Source of the DNA: JAWKSY01 sp041402125
GTDB taxonomy: Bacteria; Planctomycetota; GCA-002687715; DRQF01
Direction of reading: 5' to 3'
Assembly: GCA_041402125.1 (NCBI GenBank)
Contig: JAWKSY010000025.1
Span: forward strand, 1 to 49,605
Length of the DNA stretch: 49,605 bases
Shown here: piece after piece, positions 1 through 8,849 of the stretch
Layout of the letters: each line of letters starts with the position of its first letter
Position numbering within the stretch: the stretch's first letter is position 1
The notes under the pieces: generated by a model
What the model was told of the DNA's origin: nothing
Seen by the model: the letters and a program-made list of their open reading frames with translations, nothing else
Databases searched by the model: none
Translations under genes and position numbers: made by a program

Positions 1-60
1 GCGTCGCCGCTTCGAGGATGACGCTGGACCCCACCCCGACCCCGCCCGCATGGTGAGGAC

Positions 61-645
61 ATGGAGTCGCCCTTCGCCGATCTTCTCGCGCGCGCCCGCG
101 GAGGCGATCGCGAAGCCCTCGAGACCCTCCTGACGCCGCAGCTCCCGGCGCTCACCGCGTACGTGCGGCTGCGGCTCGAGGGGGCGCTGGCGCGGAGGGA
201 GTCCTCGGCCGATCTCGTGCAGTCGATCTGCCGCGAGGTCATCGACGACATCGCGACGGTGAAGGGCGCGACGGAGGAGGCCTTCCGCGGCTGGCTCTAC
301 GGCATCGCCGCCCACAAGCTCTCCGATCGACGCGACTACCACCGGGCGGCGCGCCGCGATCCCGCCCGCGAGTCGCCGGCCCCCCCGGAGACCTCCCCCG
401 AGGAGCTCCTCCTCGCCTACTCGCGGATCGCGACGCCGAGTCGGGAGGCGATGAGTCGCGAGGAGCTCGATCGCATCGAGGCCGCGTTCGACGCCCTCCC
501 GCCCGACCACCGCGACGTCCTCGTGCACGTCGCCATCGCCGGTCTGAGCTACGCCGAGACGAGCGCCCTCACCGGACGCAGCGAGGTCTCGCTGCGCCAG
601 CTCGTCCACCGCGCCCGCGCCCGCCTCGCCACCCTGCTCGCCTGA
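61..645 (+). CDS. ECF-type RNA polymerase sigma factor
   Basis: Encodes a 194-residue protein with the layout of a small ECF sigma factor. The N-terminal region 2 (about residues 5-85) includes a stretch around SSADLVQSICREV that matches the D-S/A-D-L-V-Q core of planctomycete-type ECF factors. The C-terminal region 4 helix-turn-helix spans about residues 145-192, with LPPDHRDVLVHVAIAGLSY followed by a recognition helix. It would direct core RNA polymerase to a small regulon. The ATG at 61 follows a GAGG motif by a few bases. It converges with the Ser/Thr kinase gene, whose stop lies only three bases after this stop. ECF-kinase pairing is frequent in this type of genome, and a signalling link is inferred. 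No anti-sigma factor is visible. The call is secure; the target promoters are unknown. Confidence 0.9.
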   Translation: MESPFADLLARARGGDREALETLLTPQLPALTAYVRLRLEGALARRESSADLVQSICREVIDDIATVKGATEEAFRGWLYGIAAHKLSDRRDYHRAARRDPARESPAPPETSPEELLLAYSRIATPSREAMSREELDRIEAAFDALPPDHRDVLVHVAIAGLSYAETSALTGRSEVSLRQLVHRARARLATLLA

Positions 646-648
646 TCA

Positions 649-3600
649 TCAGCGCGGCGCGTCGCGCTCGGCCTCGTCGTCGAGTTCGAGACGGAAGCCC
701 GTGATCTCCCAGTTGCGATCGGGCATGAGACCGAAGAGATAGTTGGCGCCGAACCGTTGGGGCTCGGCGTAGGCCCAGTTCCCGCCGCCCACCGGCCGCT
801 CGCCCCGCTCCTCCCAGAACCAGCCGCGGCAGAACTCGGAGACGCCGCCCGCGAGGTCGAACAGACCCGTCACCGTCTCGTCGACGGGGAAGCGGAGTCC
901 GGGCTCGAGACCGGGACGGGCCCGCGCGAAGCAGCTCTTCGCGTAGTGGGGACGGAAGGCGTCACCCCAGACGAATCGCCGGAGCAGACCGCCCGGATTG
1001 GCGAGCTGGAGGTGGGTCTCGCGGTGGGGATAGTCGAAGGTCCAGGGGCGACCCGCGGCGCGAGCCCGCTCCGTCCGCCACGCGGCGTAGGCGCGGCCCG
1101 CGTTCCAGCTCAGGCCGCTCACCGGGAGATCGGGCCGCAGGCCCGGACCGAGCGACCAGGCGCCCGTCGCATCCCGCATCCAGGAGACCTCGTCGGCGGG
1201 AACGAGTCCGGCGTCTCGGGCGCCGGGCCCCACCGCGGGATCCCGCAGGAATTCCAGGTACTCGGCGCAGGTCACCTCGCGATCCATGACGCGATGGAGG
1301 CGACCGTTGTGGAGGAGGACGCGTCGGAACTCCGGCGGATGCCGACCCTCGGCGACGAGCGGGACGGGATCGACGCGTCCCTCCAGGTGCGGATTCGGAT
1401 AGAGGAGCCGGACGGGTTCGCGCCCCTCGTGCCGCACGAGCGCGAGGACCTGCTCGGCGGCCAGGTCGACGCGCAGCGGCGTCCTGCCCGCGTACGACGA
1501 TTCTCCGTGGTAGAGGGGCGACGCCGTGTGTCGCCAGGTGAGGCCGGGCGGCAGTTCGACGTCTCGCGCGACGCCGTCCCGCCAGAGCCGGGCCCGGACG
1601 CCGCCGGCCGCGGCGATGCCCCGGGCGTCGGCGAGCGGAACGCCGAGCTCGGCGAGGTCGGCGGCCTCGAGGACGAGCTCGCCGCCGCCCCGTCGCTCGA
1701 AGCGGAAGCGGCGCGGGCGTCGGCCGTCGGCGGCGACGGCGAGCGCCTCGAGATCGCCGAGGTCGCGCGGGACCTCGTCGTCCAGACCGACGAAGCGGTC
1801 GAGCCGCTCGAGGCCCCGGCCCGCGGCCGCGACGAGGATCGCGCCCGCGATGGGCCGGCCGTCGAGCTCGAGCAGGAGATCCTCGGCCCGGAACTCGCCC
1901 GAGCCGACGGCCAGACGCAGGACCTCGCGCCCCGGCTCGAGTCCCGGGGGGCCGCCGCGGAGCGGCACCGGCACGATCCGCGGCGAGGAGCCGGACACGA
2001 GGTCGTCGAGGTGACGGAGGAGGAAGAGGTCCACGCGGGCCCCGGCGGGTCGGTCGCGACGAGGAAGGAGATCCCGCGCTCCAGCTCGCGCGAGACCTCG
2101 CCGTCGGGGTCGTTCTCGCGGACCTGCTCGGCGAGGAAGCCGAGCTCCCCGGCGGCCCTCGGACCGCGCCAGGCGCCAGAGTTCGAGATAGACCCGCGCG
2201 CGGAGGCGAGCGGTCTCGCGGCGGTCGCCGCCGAGACGGTCGGCGTCGCGGAGGTTCTGGAGGATCTCGAGCGAGACGGTGGACTGGTCGGCCCGGATGC
2301 GCGCGAGCTCGCGTTCCTCGCGATCGAGCCGCGCGACGAGCGCGAAGGCCCGCGGGCGCCGTTCGCTGTTCAGGCGGAGTTTCTCCAGCTCGGACGCGCG
2401 GCGCGGAAGCTCCGAGACCTCGCGGACGAAGTCGGCGAGGCGGACCTCCGATCGCCGGACGAGATCCGCCGCGCGACGCTCCCGCTCCTCGCGATCCCGC
2501 CGCTCGCCGGCCGCGACGAGCCCGAGGCCCACCGCGCTCAGGACGAGGAGGGTCGCGACGCCGGCGGAGAGCGCGGGCCGACGGGCGCACCACCGCGCGG
2601 CGCGGCGCGCGAATCGCGGCGGTCGCGCGGTGACGTCACGCAGCTCGAGCACGGCCTGGAGGTCGTCGGCCATCGCGCGAGCGGAGGTAGCGGTGCTCGG
2701 GGCGCTTCTCGAGCGCGCGGGCGACGACGCACTCCAGATCACGCGAGACCTCGGGATTCGCCCGGCGGAGCGGCGGGGGCTCGCGGGTGAGCACGTCGTG
2801 GAAGAGCCGCTCGGCCGTGGCCGCGGAGAAGGGAGGTCGCCCGGAGAGCGCCTCGTGCAGGGTCGCGCCGAGTCCGTAGACGTCGGTGGCCGGGCCGACC
2901 GCGTCCCGGTCGCCTCGGACCTGCCCGGCGCCGCGTAGTGGGGTGACCCGAGGAAGCTGCCGGCCAGGGAGAGCGTCGCCGCCGCCTCGTCGTGGGTGAG
3001 GCCGAAGTCGAGGAGGACGGCCCGGCCGTCCCGCGAGACCTGGACGTTCGAGGGCTTCACGTCGCGGTGGACCAGTCCGGCCGCGTGCGCCGCCTCGAGC
3101 GCGAGGGCGATGTCGCGGCCCCAGGTCACGAGCTCCCGGAGGGCCGGGCGCGGGCGGTCCGCCGCGCCCCGGAGGAGGGCGTCGAGGCTCCACCCCTCCA
3201 CGTACTCCATCGCGATGAAGGGGATGCCGTCCTCCGCGCCGGTGGCGTGGACGGTGACGATGTGCGGGTGGTTGAGCCGGGCCGCGGCGAGGGCCTCCCG
3301 CAGGAATCGCTCCCGGGCCGCGGCGCCGAGCACGGCCGCCCCGCGCAGGAGCTTCAGCGCGACCGGGCGGTCCAGCGAGATCTGCCGGGCGAGGTAGACG
3401 TCGCCCATCCCGCCCCGCCCGAGGAGTCGCTCCAGCCGGAAATCGCCGAATCGCCGGTCGACGGCGTCGCCCCCTCCTTCGGGGAGGCGGCCGAGCCCCA
3501 GGCGCTCCAGGATGCCGAGGCGGCGGAGGACCTCCCCGGCCCGGTCGGGGTGGTGCCGCTCCAGCCAGGCGCGTCCGTCGAATTCCGGATCCTCCCCGCG

Positions 3601-3672
3601 CTCGAGCAGTTCGGCCAGGATCGGCTCGTGGGGGTCGTCGAGGCCCGGTTCGGGGGGATGAGGCGTGTTCAT
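649..3672 (-). CDS. Membrane Ser/Thr protein kinase with C-terminal FGE/SUMF1-like domain (frame broken four times)
   Basis: The start is taken as the ATG at 3672, giving MNTPHPPEPG. A Hanks-type kinase domain follows: glycine loop GRGGMGDVY at about 86-93, Lys107 in VALK, HRDVKPSN with Asp204, and DFG Asp222. Then come a transmembrane helix around ALSAGVATLLVLSAVGLGLV, a coiled coil and a PDZ-like stretch. The last ~230 residues are a formylglycine-generating-enzyme-like domain with GLFDLAGGVSEF and a GGNW motif. The frame is lost and regained twice. The kinase C-lobe (DVYGLGATLHEALSG) is in another frame between about 2926 and 2680, and residues reading ELGFLAEQVRENDP are in another frame between about 2150 and 2040. 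Because the breaks compensate and sit largely at G/C runs, I regard the gene as intact in life. The FGE-like part probably acts as a sensor or fold module; sulfatase maturation is not shown. Confidence 0.82.
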   Translation of the reverse strand: MNTPHPPEPGLDDPHEPILAELLERGEDPEFDGRAWLERHHPDRAGEVLRRLGILERLGLGRLPEGGGDAVDRRFGDFRLERLLGRGGMGDVYLARQISLDRPVALKLLRGAAVLGAAARERFLREALAAARLNHPHIVTVHATGAEDGIPFIAMEYVEGWSLDALLRGAADRPRPALRELVTWGRDIALALEAAHAAGLVHRDVKPSNVQVSRDGRAVLLDFGLTHDEAAATLSLAGSFLGSPHYAAPGRSEATGTRSARPPTSTDSARPCTRRSPGDLPSPRPRPSGSSTTCSPASPRRSAGRIPRSRVIWSASSPARSRSAPSTATSARAMADDLQAVLELRDVTARPPRFARRAARWCARRPALSAGVATLLVLSAVGLGLVAAGERRDREERERRAADLVRRSEVRLADFVREVSELPRRASELEKLRLNSERRPRAFALVARLDREERELARIRADQSTVSLEILQNLRDADRLGGDRRETARLRARVYLELWRLARSEGRRGARLPRRAGPRERPRRRGLARAGARDLLPRRDRPAGARVDLFLLRHLDDLVSGSSPRIVPVPLRGGPPGLEPGREVLRLAVGSGEFRAEDLLLELDGRPIAGAILVAAAGRGLERLDRFVGLDDEVPRDLGDLEALAVAADGRRPRRFRFERRGGGELVLEAADLAELGVPLADARGIAAAGGVRARLWRDGVARDVELPPGLTWRHTASPLYHGESSYAGRTPLRVDLAAEQVLALVRHEGREPVRLLYPNPHLEGRVDPVPLVAEGRHPPEFRRVLLHNGRLHRVMDREVTCAEYLEFLRDPAVGPGARDAGLVPADEVSWMRDATGAWSLGPGLRPDLPVSGLSWNAGRAYAAWRTERARAAGRPWTFDYPHRETHLQLANPGGLLRRFVWGDAFRPHYAKSCFARARPGLEPGLRFPVDETVTGLFDLAGGVSEFCRGWFWEERGERPVGGGNWAYAEPQRFGANYLFGLMPDRNWEITGFRLELDDEAERDAPR

Positions 3673-3703
3673 GCCCCCGCGATCCTGCGGGAGCGCGGGG
3701 GGG

Positions 3704-3738
3704 AAAGAAAGAGGGCGCTCGCCGGAGCGAGCGCCCTC
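3704..3738 (-). terminator. Rho-independent terminator downstream of tRNA-Asp
   Basis: A perfect 12-bp stem (GAGGGCGCTCGC paired with GCGAGCGCCCTC) closes a CGGA loop. On the minus strand it is followed by TTTCTTT, the expected U-rich tail. It lies immediately after the 3' end of tRNA-Asp and before the kinase gene, so it most likely ends the tRNA transcript. Confidence 0.8.
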
Positions 3739-3743
3739 GAAGG

Positions 3744-3817
3744 CGACCCAGATGGGACTCGAACCCACAACCCCCGCCGTGACAGGGCGGTGCGCTAACC
3801 AATTGCGCTACTGGGCC
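3744..3817 (-). tRNA. tRNA-Asp (anticodon GTC)
   Basis: Read on the minus strand, a 74-nt cloverleaf can be drawn. The acceptor stem GGCCCAG pairs with CTGGGTC (one G-T pair), with discriminator G. The D arm contains AGCGCAATTGGTTAGCGC, the anticodon loop contains GTC, and the T arm contains GGTTCGAGTCC. No CCA is encoded. No integrase or duplicated 3' end is seen nearby, so it does not look like an occupied attachment site. Confidence 0.95.
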
Positions 3818-3933
3818 AGGACCGGGATTTTAGATGGGCGGGCTCCGCCATCAAGGACGAATTTTCGGGACTCGTCCTCGGGGGGCGGTCCGGGGCGCGA
3901 GCCCCGGGCCGGTTCCCCCCCGCGTTCAGGAGG

Positions 3934-5586
3934 TCACATCACCGGCTTGATGCCGAGGGCCGCGAAGCCCTTCTCCTCGAAGTTGGCGCGGAACATGTTC
4001 TTGAGCTTCTCGGCCGCGGCGTCGTAGGCCGCCTTGTCCGACCAGGTGTGACGGGGATCGAGGATCTCCGAGGGCACGCCGGGGCAGCTCTTGGGCATGC
4101 GGAGGCCGAAGACCGGGTGCTCGACGGTCTCCACCGAGTCGAGCTGACCGGCGAGGGCCGCGTCGAGCATGGCGCGGGTGTACTTGATCGACATCCGCTT
4201 GCCGACGCCGTAGCCGCCGCCGGACCAGCCGGTGTTCAGAAGCACGCAGCGGGCATTGGCCGCCGCCATCTTCTTGGCCAGCAGCTCGGCGTAGACCGAG
4301 GGGAAGCGGCTCATGAAGGGGGCGCCGAAGCAGGCCGAGAAGGCGGCCTTGGGCTCGGTGACGCCGACCTCGGTGCCGGCGAGCTTCGCCGTGAAGCCCG
4401 AGACGAAGTGGTACATCACGTCGTCCGCGTCGAGGATCGAGACCGGCGGCAGCACGCCGAAGGCGTCGGCGGTGAGCAGCACGATGGTCTTCGGCGAGGG
4501 ACCGCGCGAGTTCTCCATCACCATCGGGTTGCACTCGAGCCCGTAGGCGAAGCGCGTGTTCTCGGTGATGCTGCGATCGGCGAGATCGAGCTCCTGCGGG
4601 TCCGTCTCGGCCAGGGGCTTGCCCTTCAGCGGCGGCACGTTCTCGATCAGCGTGCAGGGCATCGACAGCGCGGCCGCGATGACCGGCTCGGCCTCCTTGT
4701 CGAGGTCGATGAGCTTGGCGTAGCAGCCGTCCTCGAAGTTCGAGATGGCCGAGTCCGTCCAGCCGATCTCGTCGTCACCGATGAGCTTGCGGTGCGGGTC
4801 GGCCGAGAGCGTCGTCTTGCCGGTGCCCGAGAGACCGAAGAGGATCGCCGCGTCGTCCTGGTCGCCGACGTTCGCCGAGCAGTGCATCGGCAGGTAGCCC
4901 TGATCGGGCAGGGCGAAGTTCAGGACGGTGAACATCGTCTTCTTGTTGGTGCCGCAGTAGTCGGCCGGGCCGCAGACCAGCGCGATGCGACGCTTGAGGT
5001 CGACGATGATCACGGCCTCGGAGCGGCTGCCGTCGCGCTCGGGCACGGTGTGGAAGCTCGGGACGTTGAGCAGGGTCCAGCGCTTGCCGTCCTCGTTCTC
5101 GACGCCGGCGACGACCTTCGGGAACATCGTGTTGACGAAGAGCGCGTGGGTCGCGTACTCGCCGACGAAGCGGAAGGGCAGCGCGTAAGCCGGATCCGAG
5201 CCCGCGTAGACGTCCTGGACGAAGAGCGTGGCCTTCTTCGCCTCGAGGTGGGCGACGACGCGCCCGAGCAGGCCCTCGTAGGCCGCCGGGTCGTACTTCG
5301 AGAAGTCCGGCTTCCACCAGACCTTGTCCTCGACCTCGGGGTAGGCCACGGCGAAGGTGTCCTTCACGCGGCGACCGGTGGCGGAGGGGTCGGTGTAATA
5401 AACGAGCGGGCCCTTCACGCCGAGCTTGGTCGCGAAGGCCTTCTGCTCGTCGGAGGGTCCGTCGGCGCGCACCCGGCCGCGGTCGTTCTCGATCGCGGCG
5501 TGGAAGAGCGCTTCCTTGTCCAGCTGGTACTGGTAGTTAACTCCCTTGAGACCAAGGAGTTGCTCGAGCTGCTTCGCGAAGGCCAT
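3934..5586 (-). CDS. pckA: Phosphoenolpyruvate carboxykinase (ATP)
   Basis: A 550-residue protein of the ATP-dependent PEPCK family, which converts oxaloacetate plus ATP to PEP, CO2 and ADP in the cytoplasm as the first committed step of gluconeogenesis. The kinase-1a P-loop GLSGTGKTTLS lies at about 251-261 with Lys257. The metal/phosphate motif IGDDEIGW follows at about 269-276. An arginine-rich substrate loop TGRRVKDT is near residue 70, in place of the usual TGRSPKD. Length is slightly above the usual 520-540. The ATG at 5586 is preceded by AGGAG at good spacing, which excludes the longer open frame upstream. The gene stands alone, divergent from the molybdenum hydroxylase operon. Nothing is unusual apart from the substituted TGR loop. 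Confidence 0.96.
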   Translation of the reverse strand: MAFAKQLEQLLGLKGVNYQYQLDKEALFHAAIENDRGRVRADGPSDEQKAFATKLGVKGPLVYYTDPSATGRRVKDTFAVAYPEVEDKVWWKPDFSKYDPAAYEGLLGRVVAHLEAKKATLFVQDVYAGSDPAYALPFRFVGEYATHALFVNTMFPKVVAGVENEDGKRWTLLNVPSFHTVPERDGSRSEAVIIVDLKRRIALVCGPADYCGTNKKTMFTVLNFALPDQGYLPMHCSANVGDQDDAAILFGLSGTGKTTLSADPHRKLIGDDEIGWTDSAISNFEDGCYAKLIDLDKEAEPVIAAALSMPCTLIENVPPLKGKPLAETDPQELDLADRSITENTRFAYGLECNPMVMENSRGPSPKTIVLLTADAFGVLPPVSILDADDVMYHFVSGFTAKLAGTEVGVTEPKAAFSACFGAPFMSRFPSVYAELLAKKMAAANARCVLLNTGWSGGGYGVGKRMSIKYTRAMLDAALAGQLDSVETVEHPVFGLRMPKSCPGVPSEILDPRHTWSDKAAYDAAAEKLKNMFRANFEEKGFAALGIKPVM

Positions 5587-5778
5587 GGGTCGCTCCTGCA
5601 CGCCGCGTATCGAAACGGGGCACTGAGAATGGGAGGCGCGTCGGCTCCGCGGCGGAATGAGGGATCGGCCGAAGGGCTCTCGTCCGGACCGGCGCCAGAC
5701 GATTTTACGCACCCCCCCTCGCCTTTCAACGCGCGTCCGCTCGAGACCGCCCCGGCCGCGCTCGGCCCCGGCGGGGTC

Positions 5779-5787
5779 TGGTAGACT
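5779..5787 (+). promoter_or_regulatory. Candidate extended -10 promoter for the molybdenum hydroxylase operon
   Basis: TGGTAGACT fits an extended -10 element (TGnTAnnnT) in the otherwise empty 294-bp divergent region 5587-5880, about 90 bp before the first ATG. No convincing -35 is present. It resembles TGGTATACT at 22990 and TGTTAGACT at 15913. This is a sequence match only. Confidence 0.35.
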
Positions 5788-5880
5788 CCCGGTCTCGAAG
5801 AACGGAACCGAAGGCGGCGCGTCGTCGACGGGGTTCGAAGACCCCGGCCCCGCCCCTCCTCCCCCCTCGAAAGGAGTGCC

Positions 5881-6555
5881 ATGAGCCGCTCCCCCGAAGA
5901 TCCCGGCGGGTCCGATCCCCGCGCGGCCCGCCCCGGCCTCAGCCGGCGCGGATTCCTGAAGGGCGCCGGCCTGACCGTCGCCGCGGTCAGCGTCGGCCAG
6001 TCCGGCGCCGCCGGACAGAAGCCCGCCGCCCCCCGTTTCGGCGGCGAGGAGGTCCCGATCCTCGGCGCGGAAGGCGCCGAGATCGTCCTCCGCGTCAACG
6101 GCGCCGAGCGGAAGGTGAAGATCCGCCCGATGACGACCCTCCTCGACGCGCTCCGGGACGGCCTGGAGCTGACCGGATCGAAGCGCGTCTGCGACCGCGG
6201 CGCCTGCGGCGCCTGCTCGGTCCACGTCGACGGCAAGCTCGTCACCTCCTGCTCGATGCTGGCCGTGGACGCGGTCGGCCGCGAGCTCCGCACCGTCGAG
6301 GGCCTGGTCGGTCCCGACGGCGCCCTCACGCCGGTCCAGTCAGCCTTCGTCGAGTGCGACGCCCTCCAGTGCGGTTTCTGCACGCCGGGCATGGTGATGG
6401 CCTGCACCGCCCTTCTCGCCGAGAACCCCTCCCCCACCCGCGAGCAGGCGGCGGAGGGCATCGCCGGCAACATCTGCCGCTGCGGCACCTACGACAACAT
6501 CCTCGACGCCGTCGCGCTCGCCGCCTCCGGCAAGGTGAAGGAGCGCAAGCGATGA
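5881..6555 (+). CDS. Tat-exported [2Fe-2S] subunit of a xanthine-dehydrogenase-family oxidoreductase (PaoA-like)
   Basis: A 224-residue small subunit that passes electrons between the molybdenum and FAD subunits. A twin-arginine signal (SRRGFLKG at 21-28 followed by a hydrophobic stretch) indicates folded export to the periplasm. The plant-ferredoxin-type cluster ligands are Cys104, 109, 112 and 124. The second, helical-domain cluster uses Cys164, 167, 199 and 201 (QCGFCTPG and ICRCGTY). This arrangement is that of E. coli PaoA/YagT and related aldehyde oxidoreductases. Its stop overlaps the ATG of the molybdenum subunit by ATGA, so the subunits are translationally coupled. The substrate cannot be read from sequence; aldehydes or N-heterocycles are the family's usual ones. 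Confidence 0.93.
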   Translation: MSRSPEDPGGSDPRAARPGLSRRGFLKGAGLTVAAVSVGQSGAAGQKPAAPRFGGEEVPILGAEGAEIVLRVNGAERKVKIRPMTTLLDALRDGLELTGSKRVCDRGACGACSVHVDGKLVTSCSMLAVDAVGRELRTVEGLVGPDGALTPVQSAFVECDALQCGFCTPGMVMACTALLAENPSPTREQAAEGIAGNICRCGTYDNILDAVALAASGKVKERKR

Positions 6556-8849
6556 GCCGCTACGAGGAGGTGAAGATCAAGCTGGGCTTCGAGGGACAGC
6601 TCGAGGAGGTCACCCTCGTCCTCGACGAGGGGGCGCTCGCGCCCTACGACCTCGAACGGCCCTACTCGGTGGTCGGGAAGTCCGTCGACCGTTACGACGC
6701 GATCGCCAAGGTCACCGGCGCCGCCGTCTACACCTACGATCGCCGGCGACCGGGCCTGCTCCAGGGGCGGATCCTGCGCTGCCCCCACGCCAACGCGAAC
6801 GTCGTCTCGATCGACCTCGAGAAGGCGAAGGCCATGCCGGGCGTCCATGCCGTCATCGATCTCTCCGGAGACGGCCGGAGCCGCGCGAAGCGCTTCGCCT
6901 GGGACGCGGTGGCGGCCGTCGCGGCCGAGACCGAGCAGATCGCCGAGGAGGCGCTCCGCGCCATCGCGGTCGAGTACGAGGTGCTCCCCCACGCGGTCCG
7001 CACTCGGGACGCGATGGGCGAGGAAGCCCCCCAGGTCGGACGCCGCGGCCAGGCGAACGTCGTTCCGATGAGCGTCCGCCAGAACCGGAACGAGAGCGAC
7101 GAGGACTTCGCCAAGCGCCTCGAGGGCATCGAGCGCGAGCGCGCCGCCGAGTTCGCCACGCTCATGGAGCAGGCCGACATCGTCATCGAGGAGGAGTTCG
7201 AGACCCAGTGCCAGACGCACACCTCGCTCGAGACCCACGGTCTCGTCTGCGAGTGGGACGGCGACGAGATCATGTGCTGGGCCTCGACCCAGGCGACCTT
7301 CAACGTGCGCGGCGAGCTCATGGCCAGCCTGCGGCCGAAGAACGCCCGGGTCGTCGGCGAGTACGTCGGCGGCGGTTTCGGCTCGAAGTTCTCGGCCGGC
7401 GTCGAGGGCATCGCCTGCGCCCGCCTGGCGCGGGAGTCCGGACGCCCGGTCAAGCTCATGCTCGATCGCCGCGAGGAGCACACGAGCGTCGGCAACCGCC
7501 CGGACGCGATCCAGAAGATCACGATGGGCCTCAAGAAGGACGGAACCGTCGTCGGTTACCGCGTCCGGAGCTGGGGCACGCCGGGGAGCGGCGCCGCCGG
7601 CTCGGGGGCGCGCAACGACGTCATGTACCGGCTCGGTTCGGTGGACAAGATCGAGTACGCGGTGCGGACGAACACCGGCGCGCTGCGCGCGATGCGCGCG
7701 CCCGGATGGCCGCAGGGCGTCTACTCGCTCGAGCAGATGATGGACATCGCGGCCGAGCGGATCGGCATGGATCCCGTCGAGTTCCGGCGCCGGAACGACG
7801 ACCACCGCGTGCGCCCGCACGAGTTCAAGCTCGGCGCGGACCGCATCGGCTGGAAGGAGAAGCGGCGCGTGAAGCCCGGCGCGGGCAAGGGGCCGGTGAA
7901 GTCCGGCGTCGGCTGCGCGGGCACCGAGTGGTTCGCCCGCGGCGGCGGCGGCGCCCAGTGCACCGTCCGCGTCTTCAAGGACGGCCGCGTCGAGATCCGC
8001 AACGGCTCGCAGGACATCGGCACCGGCACGCGGACGATCATGGGCATGATCTGCGCCGAGGAGCTCGGGATCGAGGCCGCGCGCGTCGCGACCTTCATCG
8101 GCGACACCGACGATCCCCAGGGTCCCGGCAGCGGCGGATCCACGACCGCTCCCACGCTGTCTCCGGCGGCGCGCCAGTCGGCGCACGACGCCAAGCGCGA
8201 GCTGCTCGAGGCGGTCGCCGAGGCGAAGAAGCTGCCGGCCTCCGAGCTGGACCTCGCCGGCGGACAGGTCGTCCGCAGTCGCGGCGGCAGCCGGCAGAAG
8301 GTGATGAGCTTCGACGAGGCCTGCGCGATGATCCCGGGCGACGTCATCGAGGTCACCTCGCGCCGTCCCCGCAACATCCGCGAGGGCTTCGCGCCGACCA
8401 ACGCGGGCGCCCAGTTCGCCGAGGTCGAGGTCGACGTCGAGACCGGCGAGGTGAGGGTGAAGCACGTCATCGCGGTCGCGGACGGCGGCATCATCCTCAA
8501 CGCGAAGACGGCCGAGAGTCAGGTCTCCGGCGGCGTCATCCAGGGCGTCAGCTACGCGCTCTTCGAGGACCGCGTCATGGACCCGATCAAGGGACACATG
8601 CTCAACGCGGACATGGAGGCCTACAAGATCGCCGGACCCGTCGACACGCCCCGGATCGACGTCGTCCTCGTCGGCGTCTCCAACGGCTACAACTCGACGA
8701 GCTGCATGGGCCTCGGCGAGCCTCCGGTCATCGCGACCGCGGCCGCCATCGCCAACGCCGTCTACCACGCCATCGGCGTGCGCATCACCTCGATCCCCAT
8801 CACGCCGCGCAAGGTGCTCGAGGCGCTCGCGCGAAAGGAGAAGCGATGA
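6552..8849 (+). CDS. Molybdopterin-binding catalytic subunit, xanthine dehydrogenase/aldehyde oxidoreductase family
   Basis: A 765-residue catalytic subunit that hydroxylates its substrate with water-derived oxygen at a Mo-cofactor. Family marks include GGGFGSK at about 273-279 (cofactor binding), the substrate-pocket segment ALRAMRAPGWPQG, QDIGTGTRT, and the general-base glutamate Glu723 in GLGEPPV near the C-terminus. The N-terminal a/b hammerhead domain is shorter than in xanthine dehydrogenases between AVIDLSGD and VAAVAAE, as in PaoC/YagR-type enzymes. It starts at the ATG overlapping the stop of the Fe-S subunit and itself ends in ATGA with the FAD subunit. It has no signal of its own and would be carried to the periplasm by its Tat-bearing partner. 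Confidence 0.93.
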   Translation: MSRYEEVKIKLGFEGQLEEVTLVLDEGALAPYDLERPYSVVGKSVDRYDAIAKVTGAAVYTYDRRRPGLLQGRILRCPHANANVVSIDLEKAKAMPGVHAVIDLSGDGRSRAKRFAWDAVAAVAAETEQIAEEALRAIAVEYEVLPHAVRTRDAMGEEAPQVGRRGQANVVPMSVRQNRNESDEDFAKRLEGIERERAAEFATLMEQADIVIEEEFETQCQTHTSLETHGLVCEWDGDEIMCWASTQATFNVRGELMASLRPKNARVVGEYVGGGFGSKFSAGVEGIACARLARESGRPVKLMLDRREEHTSVGNRPDAIQKITMGLKKDGTVVGYRVRSWGTPGSGAAGSGARNDVMYRLGSVDKIEYAVRTNTGALRAMRAPGWPQGVYSLEQMMDIAAERIGMDPVEFRRRNDDHRVRPHEFKLGADRIGWKEKRRVKPGAGKGPVKSGVGCAGTEWFARGGGGAQCTVRVFKDGRVEIRNGSQDIGTGTRTIMGMICAEELGIEAARVATFIGDTDDPQGPGSGGSTTAPTLSPAARQSAHDAKRELLEAVAEAKKLPASELDLAGGQVVRSRGGSRQKVMSFDEACAMIPGDVIEVTSRRPRNIREGFAPTNAGAQFAEVEVDVETGEVRVKHVIAVADGGIILNAKTAESQVSGGVIQGVSYALFEDRVMDPIKGHMLNADMEAYKIAGPVDTPRIDVVLVGVSNGYNSTSCMGLGEPPVIATAAAIANAVYHAIGVRITSIPITPRKVLEALARKEKR

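Noticed and set aside
757..2790. Long plus-strand open frame opposite the kinase-FGE gene
   Set aside because: Its product is low-complexity Arg/Glu/Ala-rich and it mirrors a recognised kinase on the other strand; this is a high-GC antisense shadow.
3744..3817. tRNA-Asp as an integration site for a mobile element
   Set aside because: No integrase, no duplicated tRNA 3' end and no composition change were seen nearby.
4048..5784. Plus-strand open frame of 578 codons opposite pckA
   Set aside because: The minus-strand PEPCK is unmistakable, and the plus-strand translation shows no domain.
6489..8768. Minus-strand open frame of 759 codons opposite the molybdenum subunit
   Set aside because: Asp/Arg/Leu-rich shadow of a clear molybdopterin subunit gene.
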